Shown here piece by piece: positions 8,324-17,488 of a DNA stretch of 49,870 bases. A program made the position numbers and the translations under genes. The notes beneath the pieces were generated by a model. That model saw only the letters and a list, made by a program, of their open reading frames with translations, did not search any database and was not told the DNA's origin. The first letter of the stretch is position 1, and each line of letters starts with the position of its first letter. Origin of the DNA: Vibrio ichthyoenteri ATCC 700023 (GTDB lineage Bacteria > Pseudomonadota > Gammaproteobacteria > Enterobacterales > Vibrionaceae); contig NZ_AFWF01000143.1 of NCBI RefSeq assembly GCF_000222605.1, positions 1-49,870 of the forward strand. The letters run 5' to 3'.

Positions 8324-9988
8324 ATGTGTTCGATTTTTGGCATTTTAGATATTAAGAGTGACGCTGCTCAATTGCGCCCTATCGCACTTGAGATGTCGAA
8401 AAAACTACGCCACCGCGGACCTGATTGGTCAGGTATCTACGCTTCAGAGAAAGCAATTCTAGCTCACGAACGTTTAGCCATTGTCGGTCTCAACAGTGGT
8501 GCACAGCCTATCTACAGCCCAAATGGCAAACACATACTGGCCGTAAACGGCGAGATCTATAACCACAAAGAGATTCGTGCTCGTTATCAAGGTAAGTACG
8601 ATTTCCAAACTGATTCTGACTGCGAAGTTATTTTAGCGCTATACCAAGATATGGGTGATGCACTCCTAGAAGAACTCAACGGTATTTTCGCTTTCGTTCT
8701 TTACGATGAAGAGAAAGATCAGTACCTGGTTGGCCGTGACCATATCGGTATCATCCCTCTTTACCAAGGTTTTGATGAGCACGGTAACTACTATGTTGCT
8801 TCTGAGATGAAAGCGCTGGTTCCTGTATGTAAAACGATCAGTGAATTTCCCCCTGGCTGCAGCTACAGCAGCCAAGATACTGAACCACAGCGCTACTACC
8901 TGCGTGATTGGAACGACTATGCCGCAGTCAAAGACAACCATACCAGCAAAGAAGAGCTCACCGCAGCGTTAGAAGCGGCGATCAAACGTCAGCTAATGAC
9001 CGATGTGCCATATGGCGTGCTCCTTTCTGGTGGTCTTGATTCTTCTATTACATCGGCGGTAGCCAAGCGATATGCCACTATGCGTATTGAAGATGATGAA
9101 CAGTCGGAAGCATGGTGGCCACAACTGCACTCGTTTGCAATTGGCCTTGAAGGCGCGCCAGATTTGAAGGCTGCTCGTGAGGTTGCCGATCAAATTGGTA
9201 CGGTTCACCATGAAATGACCTATACCATTCAAGAAGGTTTAGACGCAATTCGTGACGTTATCTATCACATCGAAACCTACGATGTGACTACAATTCGCGC
9301 TTCAACGCCGATGTTCCTGCTGGGTCGTAAGATCAAAGCGATGGGCATCAAGATGGTTCTTTCCGGTGAAGGTGCCGATGAAATCTTTGGTGGTTACCTC
9401 TACTTCCATAAAGCACCTAACGCTCAAGAATTCCATGAAGAAACCGTGCGTAAACTACTAGCACTGAACATGTTCGATTGTGCTCGTGCCAACAAGTCAC
9501 TCGCTGCATGGGGCGTAGAAGGCCGTGTACCTTTCCTTGATAAAGAGTTTATCGATGTGGCGATGCGCCTTAATCCAGCCGATAAGATGTGTGGTAACGG
9601 TAAAATGGAGAAGCACATCTTGCGTGAGTGCTTTGAACATTACCTACCAGAAGCGATCGCATGGCGCCAGAAAGAACAATTCTCTGATGGTGTTGGTTAC
9701 AGCTGGATTGATACGCTAAAAGAAGTGGCGGAAGAAAAAGTAACAGCGCAGCAACTCGAAACCGCAGCTTTCCGCTTCCCATACAACACGCCAACCACCA
9801 AAGAAGGTTACGTTTACCGTGAAATCTTTGAAGAGTTGTTCCCGCTTCCATCTGCGGCAGAATGTGTTCCAGGCGGCCCTTCGGTGGCTTGTTCATCAGC
9901 GAAAGCGATCGAGTGGGATGAATCGTTTAAAAACTGCGCCGACCCATCTGGTCGTGCTGTGAAGGCTGTTCACAACGACGCCTACTAA
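8324..9988 (+). CDS. asnB: asparagine synthetase B (glutamine-hydrolysing)
   Basis: Makes asparagine from aspartate, ATP and glutamine-derived ammonia. 554 residues, the same as E. coli AsnB. The N-terminal class II glutaminase begins MCSIFGIL, so Cys2 is free to become the N-terminal nucleophile; RHRGPDWSG and VNGEIYNHKE are typical of this domain. The synthetase domain has the PP-loop ATP site SGGLDSSITSAV near residue 232, and SGEGADEIFGGY. The ATG follows AGGGAT. Transcribed alone with a strong terminator; the AT-rich 208-nt upstream region should hold its promoter. Confidence 0.97.
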   Translation: MCSIFGILDIKSDAAQLRPIALEMSKKLRHRGPDWSGIYASEKAILAHERLAIVGLNSGAQPIYSPNGKHILAVNGEIYNHKEIRARYQGKYDFQTDSDCEVILALYQDMGDALLEELNGIFAFVLYDEEKDQYLVGRDHIGIIPLYQGFDEHGNYYVASEMKALVPVCKTISEFPPGCSYSSQDTEPQRYYLRDWNDYAAVKDNHTSKEELTAALEAAIKRQLMTDVPYGVLLSGGLDSSITSAVAKRYATMRIEDDEQSEAWWPQLHSFAIGLEGAPDLKAAREVADQIGTVHHEMTYTIQEGLDAIRDVIYHIETYDVTTIRASTPMFLLGRKIKAMGIKMVLSGEGADEIFGGYLYFHKAPNAQEFHEETVRKLLALNMFDCARANKSLAAWGVEGRVPFLDKEFIDVAMRLNPADKMCGNGKMEKHILRECFEHYLPEAIAWRQKEQFSDGVGYSWIDTLKEVAEEKVTAQQLETAAFRFPYNTPTTKEGYVYREIFEELFPLPSAAECVPGGPSVACSSAKAIEWDESFKNCADPSGRAVKAVHNDAY

Positions 9989-10001
9989 AAGTCAATCAGA
10001 C

Positions 10002-10033
10002 AAAAAGGGACGCTTTAGCGTCCCTTTTTTTAT
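10002..10033 (+). terminator. terminator of asnB
   Basis: AAAAAGGGACGC-ttta-GCGTCCCTTTTTT, a 12-bp stem with a long T-run, starting 13 nt after the asnB stop. Confidence 0.92.
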
Positions 10034-10276
10034 TTTGTACAATAAAACCAATCATTTAATCGACCTCTCATCACTATGTCATTGCCACTCAAATATGAAA
10101 CCTTAGTTTTTAACTGAACAAAAATAGCGCAATTTCAACACTAAAAAGCCAAATTTCAGCCACTTATCACACTTTTCATTGTTAAGCCTAATTATAGATA
10201 ATTTGCATTACGTAATTTCATCATGTATAGGTATTACCGCTATAAAATTCTTTATTCATAACTATTAGTAAAACTT

Positions 10277-11668
10277 ATGCCAACACAACATCGACAATTT
10301 TTTGGCCACCCTCGTGGTCTGTTTTTACTTTTCGGCACTGAGCTTTGGGAACGTTTCTCTTACTACGCGATGCGTGCCGTTTTAGTCTTGTACTTAACCG
10401 ATACAACATTAAATGGTGGCTTAGGCTGGTCGACTAAAGATGCTCTAGATCTCTACGGCATTTATACTGGACTCGTCTACATCACACCACTTATTGGTGG
10501 TTGGTTAGCTGATAACTATCTGGGTCAACGCCGCTCAATTTTGATTGGTGGTGCGTTAATGGCCATTGGCCAATTCACGCTCGCTTTACCCGCGGATATG
10601 CTTGGCATGACGATGATGCACAGCTTCTATCTTGGCTTAGCACTTCTGATCACCGGTAACGGATTGTTCAAACCAAACATCTCAACCATGGTGGGTGACC
10701 TATACAAAGAAGGTGATAACCGTCGTGACGGCGCTTTTACTATTTTCTACATGGGTATCAATATTGGTGCTCTACTAGCCGGTGTCGTTTCTGGCTCAGT
10801 AACCAATGAATTTGGTTGGAAAGCCGGTTTTGTTGCCGCTGGTATCGGCATGCTAATGAGCCTTGTGATGCAAATGACGCTCGCACAGTCTTGGTTAGGT
10901 GATATCGGTCGTGAACCTGCAGCGAAACGTGACCTTGCGATCAAGAACTCGTCGAAGAAAGAAGCACTTACCAAAGAAGAATTCGATCGTATCAAAGTTA
11001 TCCTAGTGATGAGTTTGTTCACTATCGTATTTTGGGCAGGGTTCGAGCAAGCTGGCGGCCTGATGAACATTTACACGCAACAATATACTGACCGTATGAT
11101 TGGCGGCTTTGAAGTCCCAGCAGCTTGGTTCCAATCACTAAACCCATTCTTTATTATTACTCTGGCTCCGATCTTAGCGGTTCTTTGGGTGAAATTAGGG
11201 AAACGAGAACCAAACTCGCCAGTGAAGTTCGCAATGGCGATGTTCTTCCTTGCGCTTGGCTTCCTATGCATGATGGGTGCGGTGATGGAGCAAGGTGGTG
11301 ACACAACAGTGAAAACATCAATGCTTTGGTTAGTGGGTGCTTTCTTCTTCCATACGCTGGGTGAGCTGTGCCTATCGCCAATTGGTCTATCACTGGTAAC
11401 AAAACTAGCTCCATTACGTCTTGCATCACTAATGATGGGTGCATGGTTTGGCTGTAACGCAATCGCAAACTATGTTGCGGGTTACGTTGGCTCTCATGTT
11501 GGCGAACTTGGTGCTCTAGCGATCTTTAGTGGTATTGCCGTAACGGCAACAATCAGCGGTATCGTTCTACTGCTGTTTTCTAATACTCTGATTCGTTGGA
11601 TGCATGGCGCAGAATCACCAATCAGCACAGAACAACAAATCGAAGAGCAACAAGCTCAAATCGCTTAA
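10277..11668 (+). CDS. POT-family proton-dependent di/tripeptide transporter
   Basis: Inner-membrane MFS transporter of the proton-coupled oligopeptide transporter family, importing di- and tripeptides with protons. 463 residues and 12-14 predicted membrane segments. The family's ExxERFxYY motif is present near residue 23 (ELWERFSYYAMRAVL), and the PTR2 signature appears in GDNRRDGAFTIFYMGIN around residue 150. The ribosome-binding site before the ATG is weak. It is a monocistronic unit ending in a clear terminator. It could be called dtpA/B-like, but I do not assign a symbol because paralogues are hard to tell apart by eye. Confidence 0.93.
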   Translation: MPTQHRQFFGHPRGLFLLFGTELWERFSYYAMRAVLVLYLTDTTLNGGLGWSTKDALDLYGIYTGLVYITPLIGGWLADNYLGQRRSILIGGALMAIGQFTLALPADMLGMTMMHSFYLGLALLITGNGLFKPNISTMVGDLYKEGDNRRDGAFTIFYMGINIGALLAGVVSGSVTNEFGWKAGFVAAGIGMLMSLVMQMTLAQSWLGDIGREPAAKRDLAIKNSSKKEALTKEEFDRIKVILVMSLFTIVFWAGFEQAGGLMNIYTQQYTDRMIGGFEVPAAWFQSLNPFFIITLAPILAVLWVKLGKREPNSPVKFAMAMFFLALGFLCMMGAVMEQGGDTTVKTSMLWLVGAFFFHTLGELCLSPIGLSLVTKLAPLRLASLMMGAWFGCNAIANYVAGYVGSHVGELGALAIFSGIAVTATISGIVLLLFSNTLIRWMHGAESPISTEQQIEEQQAQIA

Positions 11669-11691
11669 TCCGTATCTTGGACAATTTAATT

Positions 11692-11715
11692 AGCCCGGTT
11701 CGCTCCGGGCTTTTT
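11692..11715 (+). terminator. terminator of the POT transporter gene
   Basis: AGCCCGG-ttcgct-CCGGGCT followed by T-run, 23 nt after the stop. Confidence 0.88.
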
Positions 11716-11838
11716 ATTGCCTCACATCCAGTGAATGCTTTTTTGCGAGTTATTTCACATCAAAAAATTAGTTAACTTAAATTAACGCTTAATTCTTAAT
11801 GCAAAGTAATACGATTGCCAATTACATTTGGTTGATGA

Positions 11839-11912
11839 GTTGTTGCCAGAGATCCCGGCCCCAACAACAGAAGTTGCATAGCAAACCAATTAGACTCATG
11901 CTTATATGCAAC
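11839..11912. other. two inverted repeats upstream of the TraB-like gene
   Basis: GTTGTTG (11839-11845) faces CAACAAC (11862-11868), and GTTGCATA (11873-11880) faces TATGCAAC (11905-11912). They lie in the 272-nt gap before the TraB-like gene and may be leader structure or an operator. Chance cannot be excluded. Confidence 0.3.
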
Positions 11913-11940
11913 GTTTTATTGGCTTTCTTCTGGATTTTCT

Positions 11941-12810
11941 ATGACTCGACTGCTTTGTTTCATTGCTACCTTACTCTTTAGCCAACTATCCAGCGCGGAA
12001 CCGCTTTACTGGCAAGCCAGTAAAGGGAAACTCAATTTACTATTGGTAGGTTCTGTCCATGTCGGGGATGCTGATATGTATCCATTGCCCAATGCCATTA
12101 CTACTTTCTTGAAGCATTCTGACGGCATCATTCTTGAAGCGGATATTCGCGATCAAAACAATATTCAGTACCCTCAAACAAATGTACTTAGCCAAGATGT
12201 TCTCACCAAACAACAACAAAAAGAACTGATCGGAATTGCAAACCTGCTCAACCTCAATGGTCAACAACTCTTGAAAACCCCACCTTGGGCCTCTGCTTTG
12301 GCGCTGCAAATGAAGCAAATAGAGTATTTGGGTTACAAGCCTCAAGATGGTGTCGATATGTGGTTATTGTCGCAAGCAGTTAGCCAAGGGAAACCAGTAC
12401 TCGCCCTAGAGACATTGCAATTCCAAATAGATTTACTGACTCAGCAAAAAAATGGCGGTAAAGAGTTACTGACAAATGCCATCGAACAATTTGATCATTC
12501 AGAAAATGCGATGCACTGTCTGATAAAAAGTTGGAAGCATGGTGATATCGCCAAACTCAACCAGTTTGCCGCTTTTTCAGAAATGTCACCCGAGTTTGAG
12601 CAACAGTTTATTTATCAGCGTAATCATGATTGGGCGTATAAACTGGCAAGCGGATCTATCTTGCCTAAAAAACAAGGCAACTATTTAGTTGTGGTTGGGA
12701 CACTGCATTTGATTGGCCGGGATAGCCTAGTATCGTTATTGCGTAATAAAGGTTTCACCGTGACTCAGCGTTCAACCAGTAGCAACGCGAACTGCGAATT
12801 TAAATACTAA
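11941..12810 (+). CDS. TraB/GumN-family exported protein
   Basis: Member of the TraB/PrgY/GumN (Tiki-like metalloprotease fold) family; the substrate is not known. 289 residues. Residues 1-19 form a signal peptide (MTRLLCFIATLLFSQLSSA, cut before EPLYW), so it should be periplasmic. The three family motifs are visible: GSVHVGD near residue 37 with the first histidine, the glutamate of IILEADI, and VVGTLHLIG near the C-terminus. The ATG has only a weak ribosome-binding site, but the signal peptide supports it. There is no terminator right after it; the next hairpin belongs to the opposing tRNA unit. Confidence 0.85.
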   Translation: MTRLLCFIATLLFSQLSSAEPLYWQASKGKLNLLLVGSVHVGDADMYPLPNAITTFLKHSDGIILEADIRDQNNIQYPQTNVLSQDVLTKQQQKELIGIANLLNLNGQQLLKTPPWASALALQMKQIEYLGYKPQDGVDMWLLSQAVSQGKPVLALETLQFQIDLLTQQKNGGKELLTNAIEQFDHSENAMHCLIKSWKHGDIAKLNQFAAFSEMSPEFEQQFIYQRNHDWAYKLASGSILPKKQGNYLVVVGTLHLIGRDSLVSLLRNKGFTVTQRSTSSNANCEFKY

Positions 12811-12930
12811 ATTCATTCGTTCGTTCATCATGCACGTTAGGCTCACCGAGAGTGACGGGTATCTTTTTCCAAGTGCCTATTCTTTTCCTGCGCTCTTGAG
12901 TATGGGAGATATACAAAATGCGCAGATACG

Positions 12931-12962
12931 AAAAAGGCTCTACATTTCTGTAGAGCCTTTTT
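12931..12962 (-). terminator. terminator of tRNA-Pro (bidirectional)
   Basis: AAAAAGGCTCTACA-tttc-TGTAGAGCCTTTTT, a 14-bp stem with T-runs on both strands. It begins 8 nt past the tRNA 3' CCA and can also end the TraB-like transcript. Confidence 0.92.
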
Positions 12963-12970
12963 CTTAAAAG

Positions 12971-13047
<77 letters not shown>

Positions 13048-13085
13048 AGATGTCTTACAAGTCGTATTGCCTGTCGACGAGGCGT

Positions 13086-13113
13086 ATATTACGGATTCCT
13101 GAACTTAACGCAA
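13086..13113 (-). promoter_or_regulatory. promoter of tRNA-Pro
   Basis: TTGCGT (13108-13113) and TAATAT (13086-13091), 16 nt apart on the minus strand, followed by a GC-rich discriminator (ACGCC) typical of stringently controlled tRNA promoters. Confidence 0.75.
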
Positions 13114-13231
13114 GTGATTTTATTCAGCTTTTTGCCTTTTACTGTTTGTTTGCCTAAAACATCAGCAACGGGCCACAAAGTGTGATTGAAAGCGCACAAA
13201 GAAAAACACAATAACAACCAAAAGAACACAA

Positions 13232-13245
13232 TTGATCCAGATCAT
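13232..13245. promoter_or_regulatory. FNR-like box upstream of the DUF3149 gene
   Basis: TTGATCCAGATCAT matches TTGAT-N4-ATCAA at nine of ten positions, 58 nt before the DUF3149 start codon. The same stretch (ATCATTATCATTT) also resembles half a Fur box, so the regulator is uncertain. Confidence 0.4.
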
Positions 13246-13302
13246 TATCATTTAACACCCCATCCGTTAACGTAGTTTTGTCTTCAGAACTTTGGAGGAA
13301 AC

Positions 13303-13443
13303 ATGGACTTTTGGCTTGATCTTCTTTTTGGTAACGCTGTAGGGCTTTCATCAATGCTTGTCATCTTCAGCGCTTTAGGTCTTATGCTATTTTATGGCGG
13401 TTTCATCATTTACAAGGTAATGACAGACGAATCTCCTCACTAG
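13303..13443 (+). CDS. DUF3149 small membrane protein
   Basis: 46-residue protein beginning MDFWLDLLFGNAVGLSSM and ending MTDESPH. One hydrophobic segment spans about residues 14-38, then a short charged tail, so it is a single-pass inner-membrane protein. The N-terminal FWLDLLFGN pattern is that of DUF3149, a family of unknown function common in marine gammaproteobacteria. A strong ribosome-binding site (GGAGG, 5 nt before ATG) and a terminator after it show it is a real gene. Codon content is ordinary. An FNR-like box upstream hints at oxygen-responsive expression (inference). Confidence 0.85.
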   Translation: MDFWLDLLFGNAVGLSSMLVIFSALGLMLFYGGFIIYKVMTDESPH

Positions 13444-13481
13444 ATCAATTAGCATCGCTATTGGGTAACATTACGCTATGC

Positions 13482-13515
13482 ACCGGAGTCGATAATTTAT
13501 CTGCTCCGGTTTTTT
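13482..13515 (+). terminator. terminator of the DUF3149 gene
   Basis: ACCGGAG (13482-13488) pairs with CTCCGGT (13504-13510) across 15 nt and is followed by six T. Confidence 0.8.
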
Positions 13516-13620
13516 AGTTATTGGCAATGCTTAGAGACAAATTTGATCATAAAAATTTGCCCTTTTACTCATCCGCTTCAGTATAATTAGTCTATTGGAT
13601 TCAAAACCTGAGATGCCCTT

Positions 13621-14202
13621 ATGTCTCAAGAAGATGATTTCGCCCTTTTCCAACAATTAATGGGCGATGTAAAACCTCTCCATAACGACACGGCTGAATT
13701 AAAAAAGATCCATCACACCAGTGATGCTCAACTCGCCAAACAAGCCGCCGCGATATGGTTGACCGAAGAAGATCCTGATTATCTCTCGATTGACTACGCC
13801 CCTTTGCTTAAACCTGAAGATATTATCGAATTCAAGCGCAATGGCGTACAAGAAGGTGTCTACCGAAAACTACGCTTAGGCAAATACCCAATTCAAGCCA
13901 AACTAGACCTACATCGTCGTACGCTAAAGCAAGCGCGCGACGAAGTCGTCATTTTCTTAAAGCAATGTATCCGCATGGACATTCGCACCGTACTCATCGT
14001 TCATGGACGTGGTGAACGCTCTAACCCTCCTGCGCAAATGAAAAGCTACCTCGCACAATGGTTAGAACAAATTAAAGAAGTCCAGTCAGTCCATAGTGCC
14101 CAGCAATTTCATGGCGGCACGGGCGCGGTTTATGTTCTTTTAAGAAAAAGCCAAGAAAAGAAGCTGGAAAACCGTGAGCGCCATCAAAAACGGTTAGGTT
14201 AA
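13621..14202 (+). CDS. smrA: Smr-domain endonuclease SmrA
   Basis: 193 residues with a C-terminal Smr domain (about residues 95-175): LDLHRRTLKQA gives the LDLH motif, VLIVHGRGERS the HGxG motif, and HGGTGAVYVLLR closes the fold. The N-terminal region has the EFKRNGVQEGVYRKLRLGKYP stretch typical of E. coli YdaL/SmrA rather than of SmrB. Smr proteins are DNA- or RNA-nicking endonucleases; the physiological role of SmrA is not settled. The start follows a weak site (GAGA). Single-gene unit with a terminator. Confidence 0.88.
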   Translation: MSQEDDFALFQQLMGDVKPLHNDTAELKKIHHTSDAQLAKQAAAIWLTEEDPDYLSIDYAPLLKPEDIIEFKRNGVQEGVYRKLRLGKYPIQAKLDLHRRTLKQARDEVVIFLKQCIRMDIRTVLIVHGRGERSNPPAQMKSYLAQWLEQIKEVQSVHSAQQFHGGTGAVYVLLRKSQEKKLENRERHQKRLG

Positions 14203-14228
14203 GGCTTTCTCTTAGTGTTAAAATGTGA

Positions 14229-14255
14229 AGCGCAGCCAGGTAGCTGCGCTTTTTT
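14229..14255 (+). terminator. terminator of smrA
   Basis: AGCGCAGC-caggta-GCTGCGCT followed by TTTTT, 26 nt after the smrA stop. Confidence 0.9.
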
Positions 14256-14294
14256 CTAATTAACTGCCGTTGGGAAACGTTGAGGAAGACCTAA

Positions 14295-15407
14295 ATGTCA
14301 CAAGATAACGCTAAACGCCTAAATAAATTCATCAGTGAAACCGGCTACTGTTCACGTCGTGAGGCTGATAAGCTGATTGATCAAGGTCGTGTAACCATTA
14401 ATGGTCAAATCCCAGAAATGGGAACCAAAGTTATGCTTGGTGATGACGTTTGTATTGATGGCCAACCACTAAAAGCCAAAGAAAAACCTGTTTATATTGC
14501 TTTGAATAAGCCAACCGGTATCACTTGTACTACTGAACGTGATATTCCAGGTAACATTGTGGACTTTATTGGCCACCGCTCACGTATCTTCCCTATTGGT
14601 CGTCTTGATAAACCGTCTGATGGTCTGATCTTTCTGACCAACGATGGCGATATCGTCAACAAAATTCTGCGTGCTGGCAACAACCACGAAAAAGAATATG
14701 TCGTCCGTGTCGACAAGGCAATCACAGACGATTTCATCCGCCGTATGGGCGCTGGGGTGAATATTCTCGATACCGTCACCTTGCCATGTAAAGTGACTAA
14801 AGAAACCAAATTCTCTTTCCGTATCGTATTGACGCAGGGCTTGAACCGTCAAATTCGTCGTATGTGTGAAGCGCTTGGCTATGAAGTGTTTAAACTGCGC
14901 CGAGTGCGTATCATGAACATCACGCTAGATGATATTCCAAATGGTCGTTGGCGCTATTTGAGTGATGACGAAATCAATGAAATTCATGCCATGTGTGAAG
15001 GTTCTGTAAGCACAGAAGAAGCCTCTAAAACCGATTCTAAAGGCAAGCACATCCGTAAAGCGACCGATGCAAAACTGTTTGATAGCCGCGAAGAGAACCA
15101 AGATTCCACTGCGCGCCGCAATCAAAACACTCGCACCTTTAAAGGTCGTAATGCCGATGAGTTCCGCCATGCGCCTAACTCAAAGAAAGGTCGCCATGGT
15201 GAACAAAATCGCGAGCGTGGTAACGAACGTAATGGTGAGCGCAATAGCGATCGTAGAAGCGACCGCAGCAATGACCGTTACAATGACAAGCCAAGCTACA
15301 AAGGTCGTTCAAACGACAATAGCTCGCGCCCGAGTTCATCGCGCCCAAACTCATCACGCCCAAGCAATAAGCCACGTGTAGGTGGAACGTTGGGTTTGAA
15401 GAAGTAA
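14295..15407 (+). CDS. rluF: 23S rRNA pseudouridine synthase RluF
   Basis: Converts U2604 of 23S rRNA (and possibly tRNA-Tyr U35, as in E. coli) to pseudouridine. An N-terminal S4 RNA-binding domain (residues 6-60) is followed by the RluB/E/F catalytic domain; the catalytic aspartate is D105 in [10 protein letters not shown], and [20 protein letters not shown] is the C-terminal signature. Total length is 370 against 290 in E. coli: residues after about 265 form a very basic, low-complexity tail rich in Arg, Asn, Ser and Asp ([25 protein letters not shown]), probably disordered and RNA-binding. The ATG follows GAGGAAG. Downstream lies a purine-rich repeat tract. Confidence 0.93.
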   Translation: MSQDNAKRLNKFISETGYCSRREADKLIDQGRVTINGQIPEMGTKVMLGDDVCIDGQPLKAKEKPVYIALNKPTGITCTTERDIPGNIVDFIGHRSRIFPIGRLDKPSDGLIFLTNDGDIVNKILRAGNNHEKEYVVRVDKAITDDFIRRMGAGVNILDTVTLPCKVTKETKFSFRIVLTQGLNRQIRRMCEALGYEVFKLRRVRIMNITLDDIPNGRWRYLSDDEINEIHAMCEGSVSTEEASKTDSKGKHIRKATDAKLFDSREENQDSTARRNQNTRTFKGRNADEFRHAPNSKKGRHGEQNRERGNERNGERNSDRRSDRSNDRYNDKPSYKGRSNDNSSRPSSSRPNSSRPSNKPRVGGTLGLKK

Positions 15408-15408
15408 G

Positions 15409-15552
15409 CAGAGCTAAGAGCGGAAGCAAGAAGCTAAGAGCTGAATCGAGAATTGAGAGTTTAGAAGCGAAGAGCTAGAAGCAGAAGCGAGAGCCGAGAG
15501 CTTAGAAGCGGAAAGCTAAGAGCAGAAGCGGAAAGCTAAGAGCGAGATTCCC
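15409..15552 (+). repeat. AGAAGCGAGA-type purine repeat after rluF
   Basis: A 144-nt purine-rich tract built from AGAAGC, GAGAG and AGCTAAGAGC words. It includes a 20-bp direct repeat GAAGCGGAAAGCTAAGAGCA at 15505-15524 and 15525-15543 (last base lost). It ends in GAGATTCCCTA, the edge of the ATTCCC hairpin element seen before recN. It lies between the rluF stop and the terminator, so it is probably transcribed. Confidence 0.75.
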
Positions 15553-15593
15553 TATTCGCGCTAACATGCTCTGTGAGAACATATTCTAAACAC

Positions 15594-15626
15594 AAAAAAA
15601 GAGGAGCATCAGCTCCTCTTTTTTTT
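15594..15626. terminator. bidirectional terminator between rluF and upp
   Basis: AAAAAAAGAGGAGC-atca-GCTCCTCTTTTTTT, a long stem with T-runs on both strands, between the convergent rluF and upp genes. Confidence 0.93.
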
Positions 15627-15638
15627 ATCGGATTCGGT

Positions 15639-16265
15639 TTACTTAGTACCGAAGATCTTATCGCCTGCGTCACCAAGACCCGGAACGATGTAACCTTTGT
15701 CATTCAGTTTTTCATCGATCGCAGCCGTGTATAGTTCTACATCTGGGTGCGCTTTTTCTAGAGCTTCAATACCTTCAGGAGCCGCAACAAGTACCAGCAC
15801 TTTGATTGCCTGACAACCTTTCTCTTTAAGCAGGTCGATAGTTGCGATCATAGAGCCGCCCGTTGCAAGCATTGGGTCAACCACGAGCGCAATACGCTCA
15901 TCAATGTTTGAAGCAAGCTTGTTAAAGTATGGTACTGGCTCAAGTGTTTCTTCATCACGGTAAATACCAACAACACTGATACGTGCGCTTGGCATATGCT
16001 CAAGTACACCATCCATCATACCAAGACCAGCACGTAGGATTGGCACTACTGTTACTTTTTTACCTTTGATTTGATCTACTTCAACTGGGCCATTCCAACC
16101 ATCAATGGTCACTTTTTCAGTTTCAAAGTCTGCGGTTGCTTCATAAGTTAGTAGGCTACCAACTTCAGTCGCTAACTCGCGGAAGCGCTTAGTGCTGATG
16201 TCACCTTCTCTCATTAGACCAATTTTGTGTTTAACAAGCGGGTGTTTTACTTCAACAACTTTCAT
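15639..16265 (-). CDS. upp: uracil phosphoribosyltransferase
   Basis: Pyrimidine salvage enzyme that makes UMP from uracil and PRPP in the cytoplasm. 208 residues from the ATG at 16263-16265, equal to E. coli Upp; a longer reading frame from an upstream TTG would add MPEMD, but the family begins [16 protein letters not shown], and the site GGAG sits 7 nt before this ATG. The PRPP-binding loop is [11 protein letters not shown] near residue 131, and [12 protein letters not shown] and [13 protein letters not shown] are family signatures. Divergent from purM; the PurR box between them may affect both. Confidence 0.97.
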   Translation of the reverse strand: MKVVEVKHPLVKHKIGLMREGDISTKRFRELATEVGSLLTYEATADFETEKVTIDGWNGPVEVDQIKGKKVTVVPILRAGLGMMDGVLEHMPSARISVVGIYRDEETLEPVPYFNKLASNIDERIALVVDPMLATGGSMIATIDLLKEKGCQAIKVLVLVAAPEGIEALEKAHPDVELYTAAIDEKLNDKGYIVPGLGDAGDKIFGTK

Positions 16266-16361
16266 GTCCATCTCCGGCAAATAGGGTATTTTTCAAATAA
16301 ACCTTCAGATTATAAACGATTTCGTTCTCAATTTCTTGATCTTGTATAAGATAAAAAACTG

Positions 16362-16377
16362 ACGCAAACGTTTGCTA
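16362..16377. promoter_or_regulatory. PurR box upstream of purM
   Basis: ACGCAAACGTTTGCTA matches the PurR consensus (ANGCAANCGNTTNCNT) at 11 of 12 fixed positions. It lies 69 nt upstream of purM, in the upp-purM divergent region. Confidence 0.88.
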
Positions 16378-16445
16378 TTGGTATTTATCAACTGGTAGAA
16401 TAGCGCCGTTTTCTCATATCCAATTTACTTAACCGAGGACTTCCT

Positions 16446-17486
16446 GTGAGTGGCAATAATACTTCTCTGAGTTATAAAGATGCTGGCGTTGATATCGATG
16501 CAGGTAATGCACTTGTTGATCGAATTAAAGGTGCTGTAAAACGCACTCGTCGCCCTGAAGTTATGGGTGGAATTGGTGGCTTTGGCGCACTTTGTGAACT
16601 GCCGACCAAATATAAACAGCCAGTATTGGTATCAGGCACAGATGGTGTCGGTACTAAACTTCGTCTCGCATTGGATATGAATAAGCATGACACCATTGGC
16701 ATCGACCTTGTCGCTATGTGTGTTAACGACCTTATTGTACAAGGTGGCGAACCACTCTTTTTCCTTGATTACTATGCAACGGGTAAACTCGATGTTGATA
16801 CTGCAGCCGACGTAGTCACGGGTATCGCTGAAGGTTGTATTCAAGCTGGTTGCTCACTGATCGGTGGCGAAACAGCTGAAATGCCAGGCATGTACGAAGG
16901 CGAAGATTACGATGTGGCTGGTTTTTGCGTTGGTGTAGTAGAAAAAGAAGACATCATCGACGGCAGCAAAGTTGCAGCGGGTGATGCCCTGATTGCCGTT
17001 GGTTCAAGTGGCCCTCATTCAAATGGTTACTCATTGGTGCGTAAGATCCTTGAAGTTTCTGGCGCAGACAAAAACGAAGAGCTTGCTGGTCGCACGATTG
17101 GCGAACACCTACTCGAGCCAACACGTATTTACATTAAATCGGCACTAAAAATGATTGAGCAGCATGACATTCATGCCATCTCACACATTACTGGTGGTGG
17201 TTTTTGGGAAAACATCCCACGCGTTCTTCCACAAGGCACCAAAGCCGTTGTTGATGGTAACAGCTGGGAATGGCCTGTAATCTTTAAGTGGCTACAAGAG
17301 AAAGGCAACGTAACAACGCACGAGATGTACCGCACCTTCAACTGTGGCGTTGGCCTTGTTGTTGCCCTTCCAGCTGATCAAGCCGATGCAGCAGTGAAGC
17401 TACTACAAGACGAAGGTGAAAACGCATGGGTAATTGGTAAAATTGCTCCAGCACAAGCAGGCGAAGAGCAAGTAGAGATCAATTAA
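16446..17486 (+). CDS. purM: phosphoribosylformylglycinamidine cyclo-ligase (AIR synthetase)
   Basis: Fifth step of purine synthesis: ATP-dependent closure of FGAM to aminoimidazole ribonucleotide. 346 residues, the family length. Signatures include [17 protein letters not shown] at the N-terminus, [24 protein letters not shown] and [15 protein letters not shown]. Translation starts at GTG (16446-16448) after AGGA. purN begins 2 nt after the stop, so purM-purN form an operon under the upstream PurR box. Confidence 0.97.
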   Translation: MSGNNTSLSYKDAGVDIDAGNALVDRIKGAVKRTRRPEVMGGIGGFGALCELPTKYKQPVLVSGTDGVGTKLRLALDMNKHDTIGIDLVAMCVNDLIVQGGEPLFFLDYYATGKLDVDTAADVVTGIAEGCIQAGCSLIGGETAEMPGMYEGEDYDVAGFCVGVVEKEDIIDGSKVAAGDALIAVGSSGPHSNGYSLVRKILEVSGADKNEELAGRTIGEHLLEPTRIYIKSALKMIEQHDIHAISHITGGGFWENIPRVLPQGTKAVVDGNSWEWPVIFKWLQEKGNVTTHEMYRTFNCGVGLVVALPADQADAAVKLLQDEGENAWVIGKIAPAQAGEEQVEIN

Positions 17487-17488
17487 GC

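Noticed and set aside
11799-11981. 60-codon open frame overlapping the start of the TraB-like gene
   Set aside because: No ribosome-binding site, 41-nt overlap with the signal peptide of a recognised gene, and no recognisable sequence. A leader peptide cannot be excluded, but nothing supports it.
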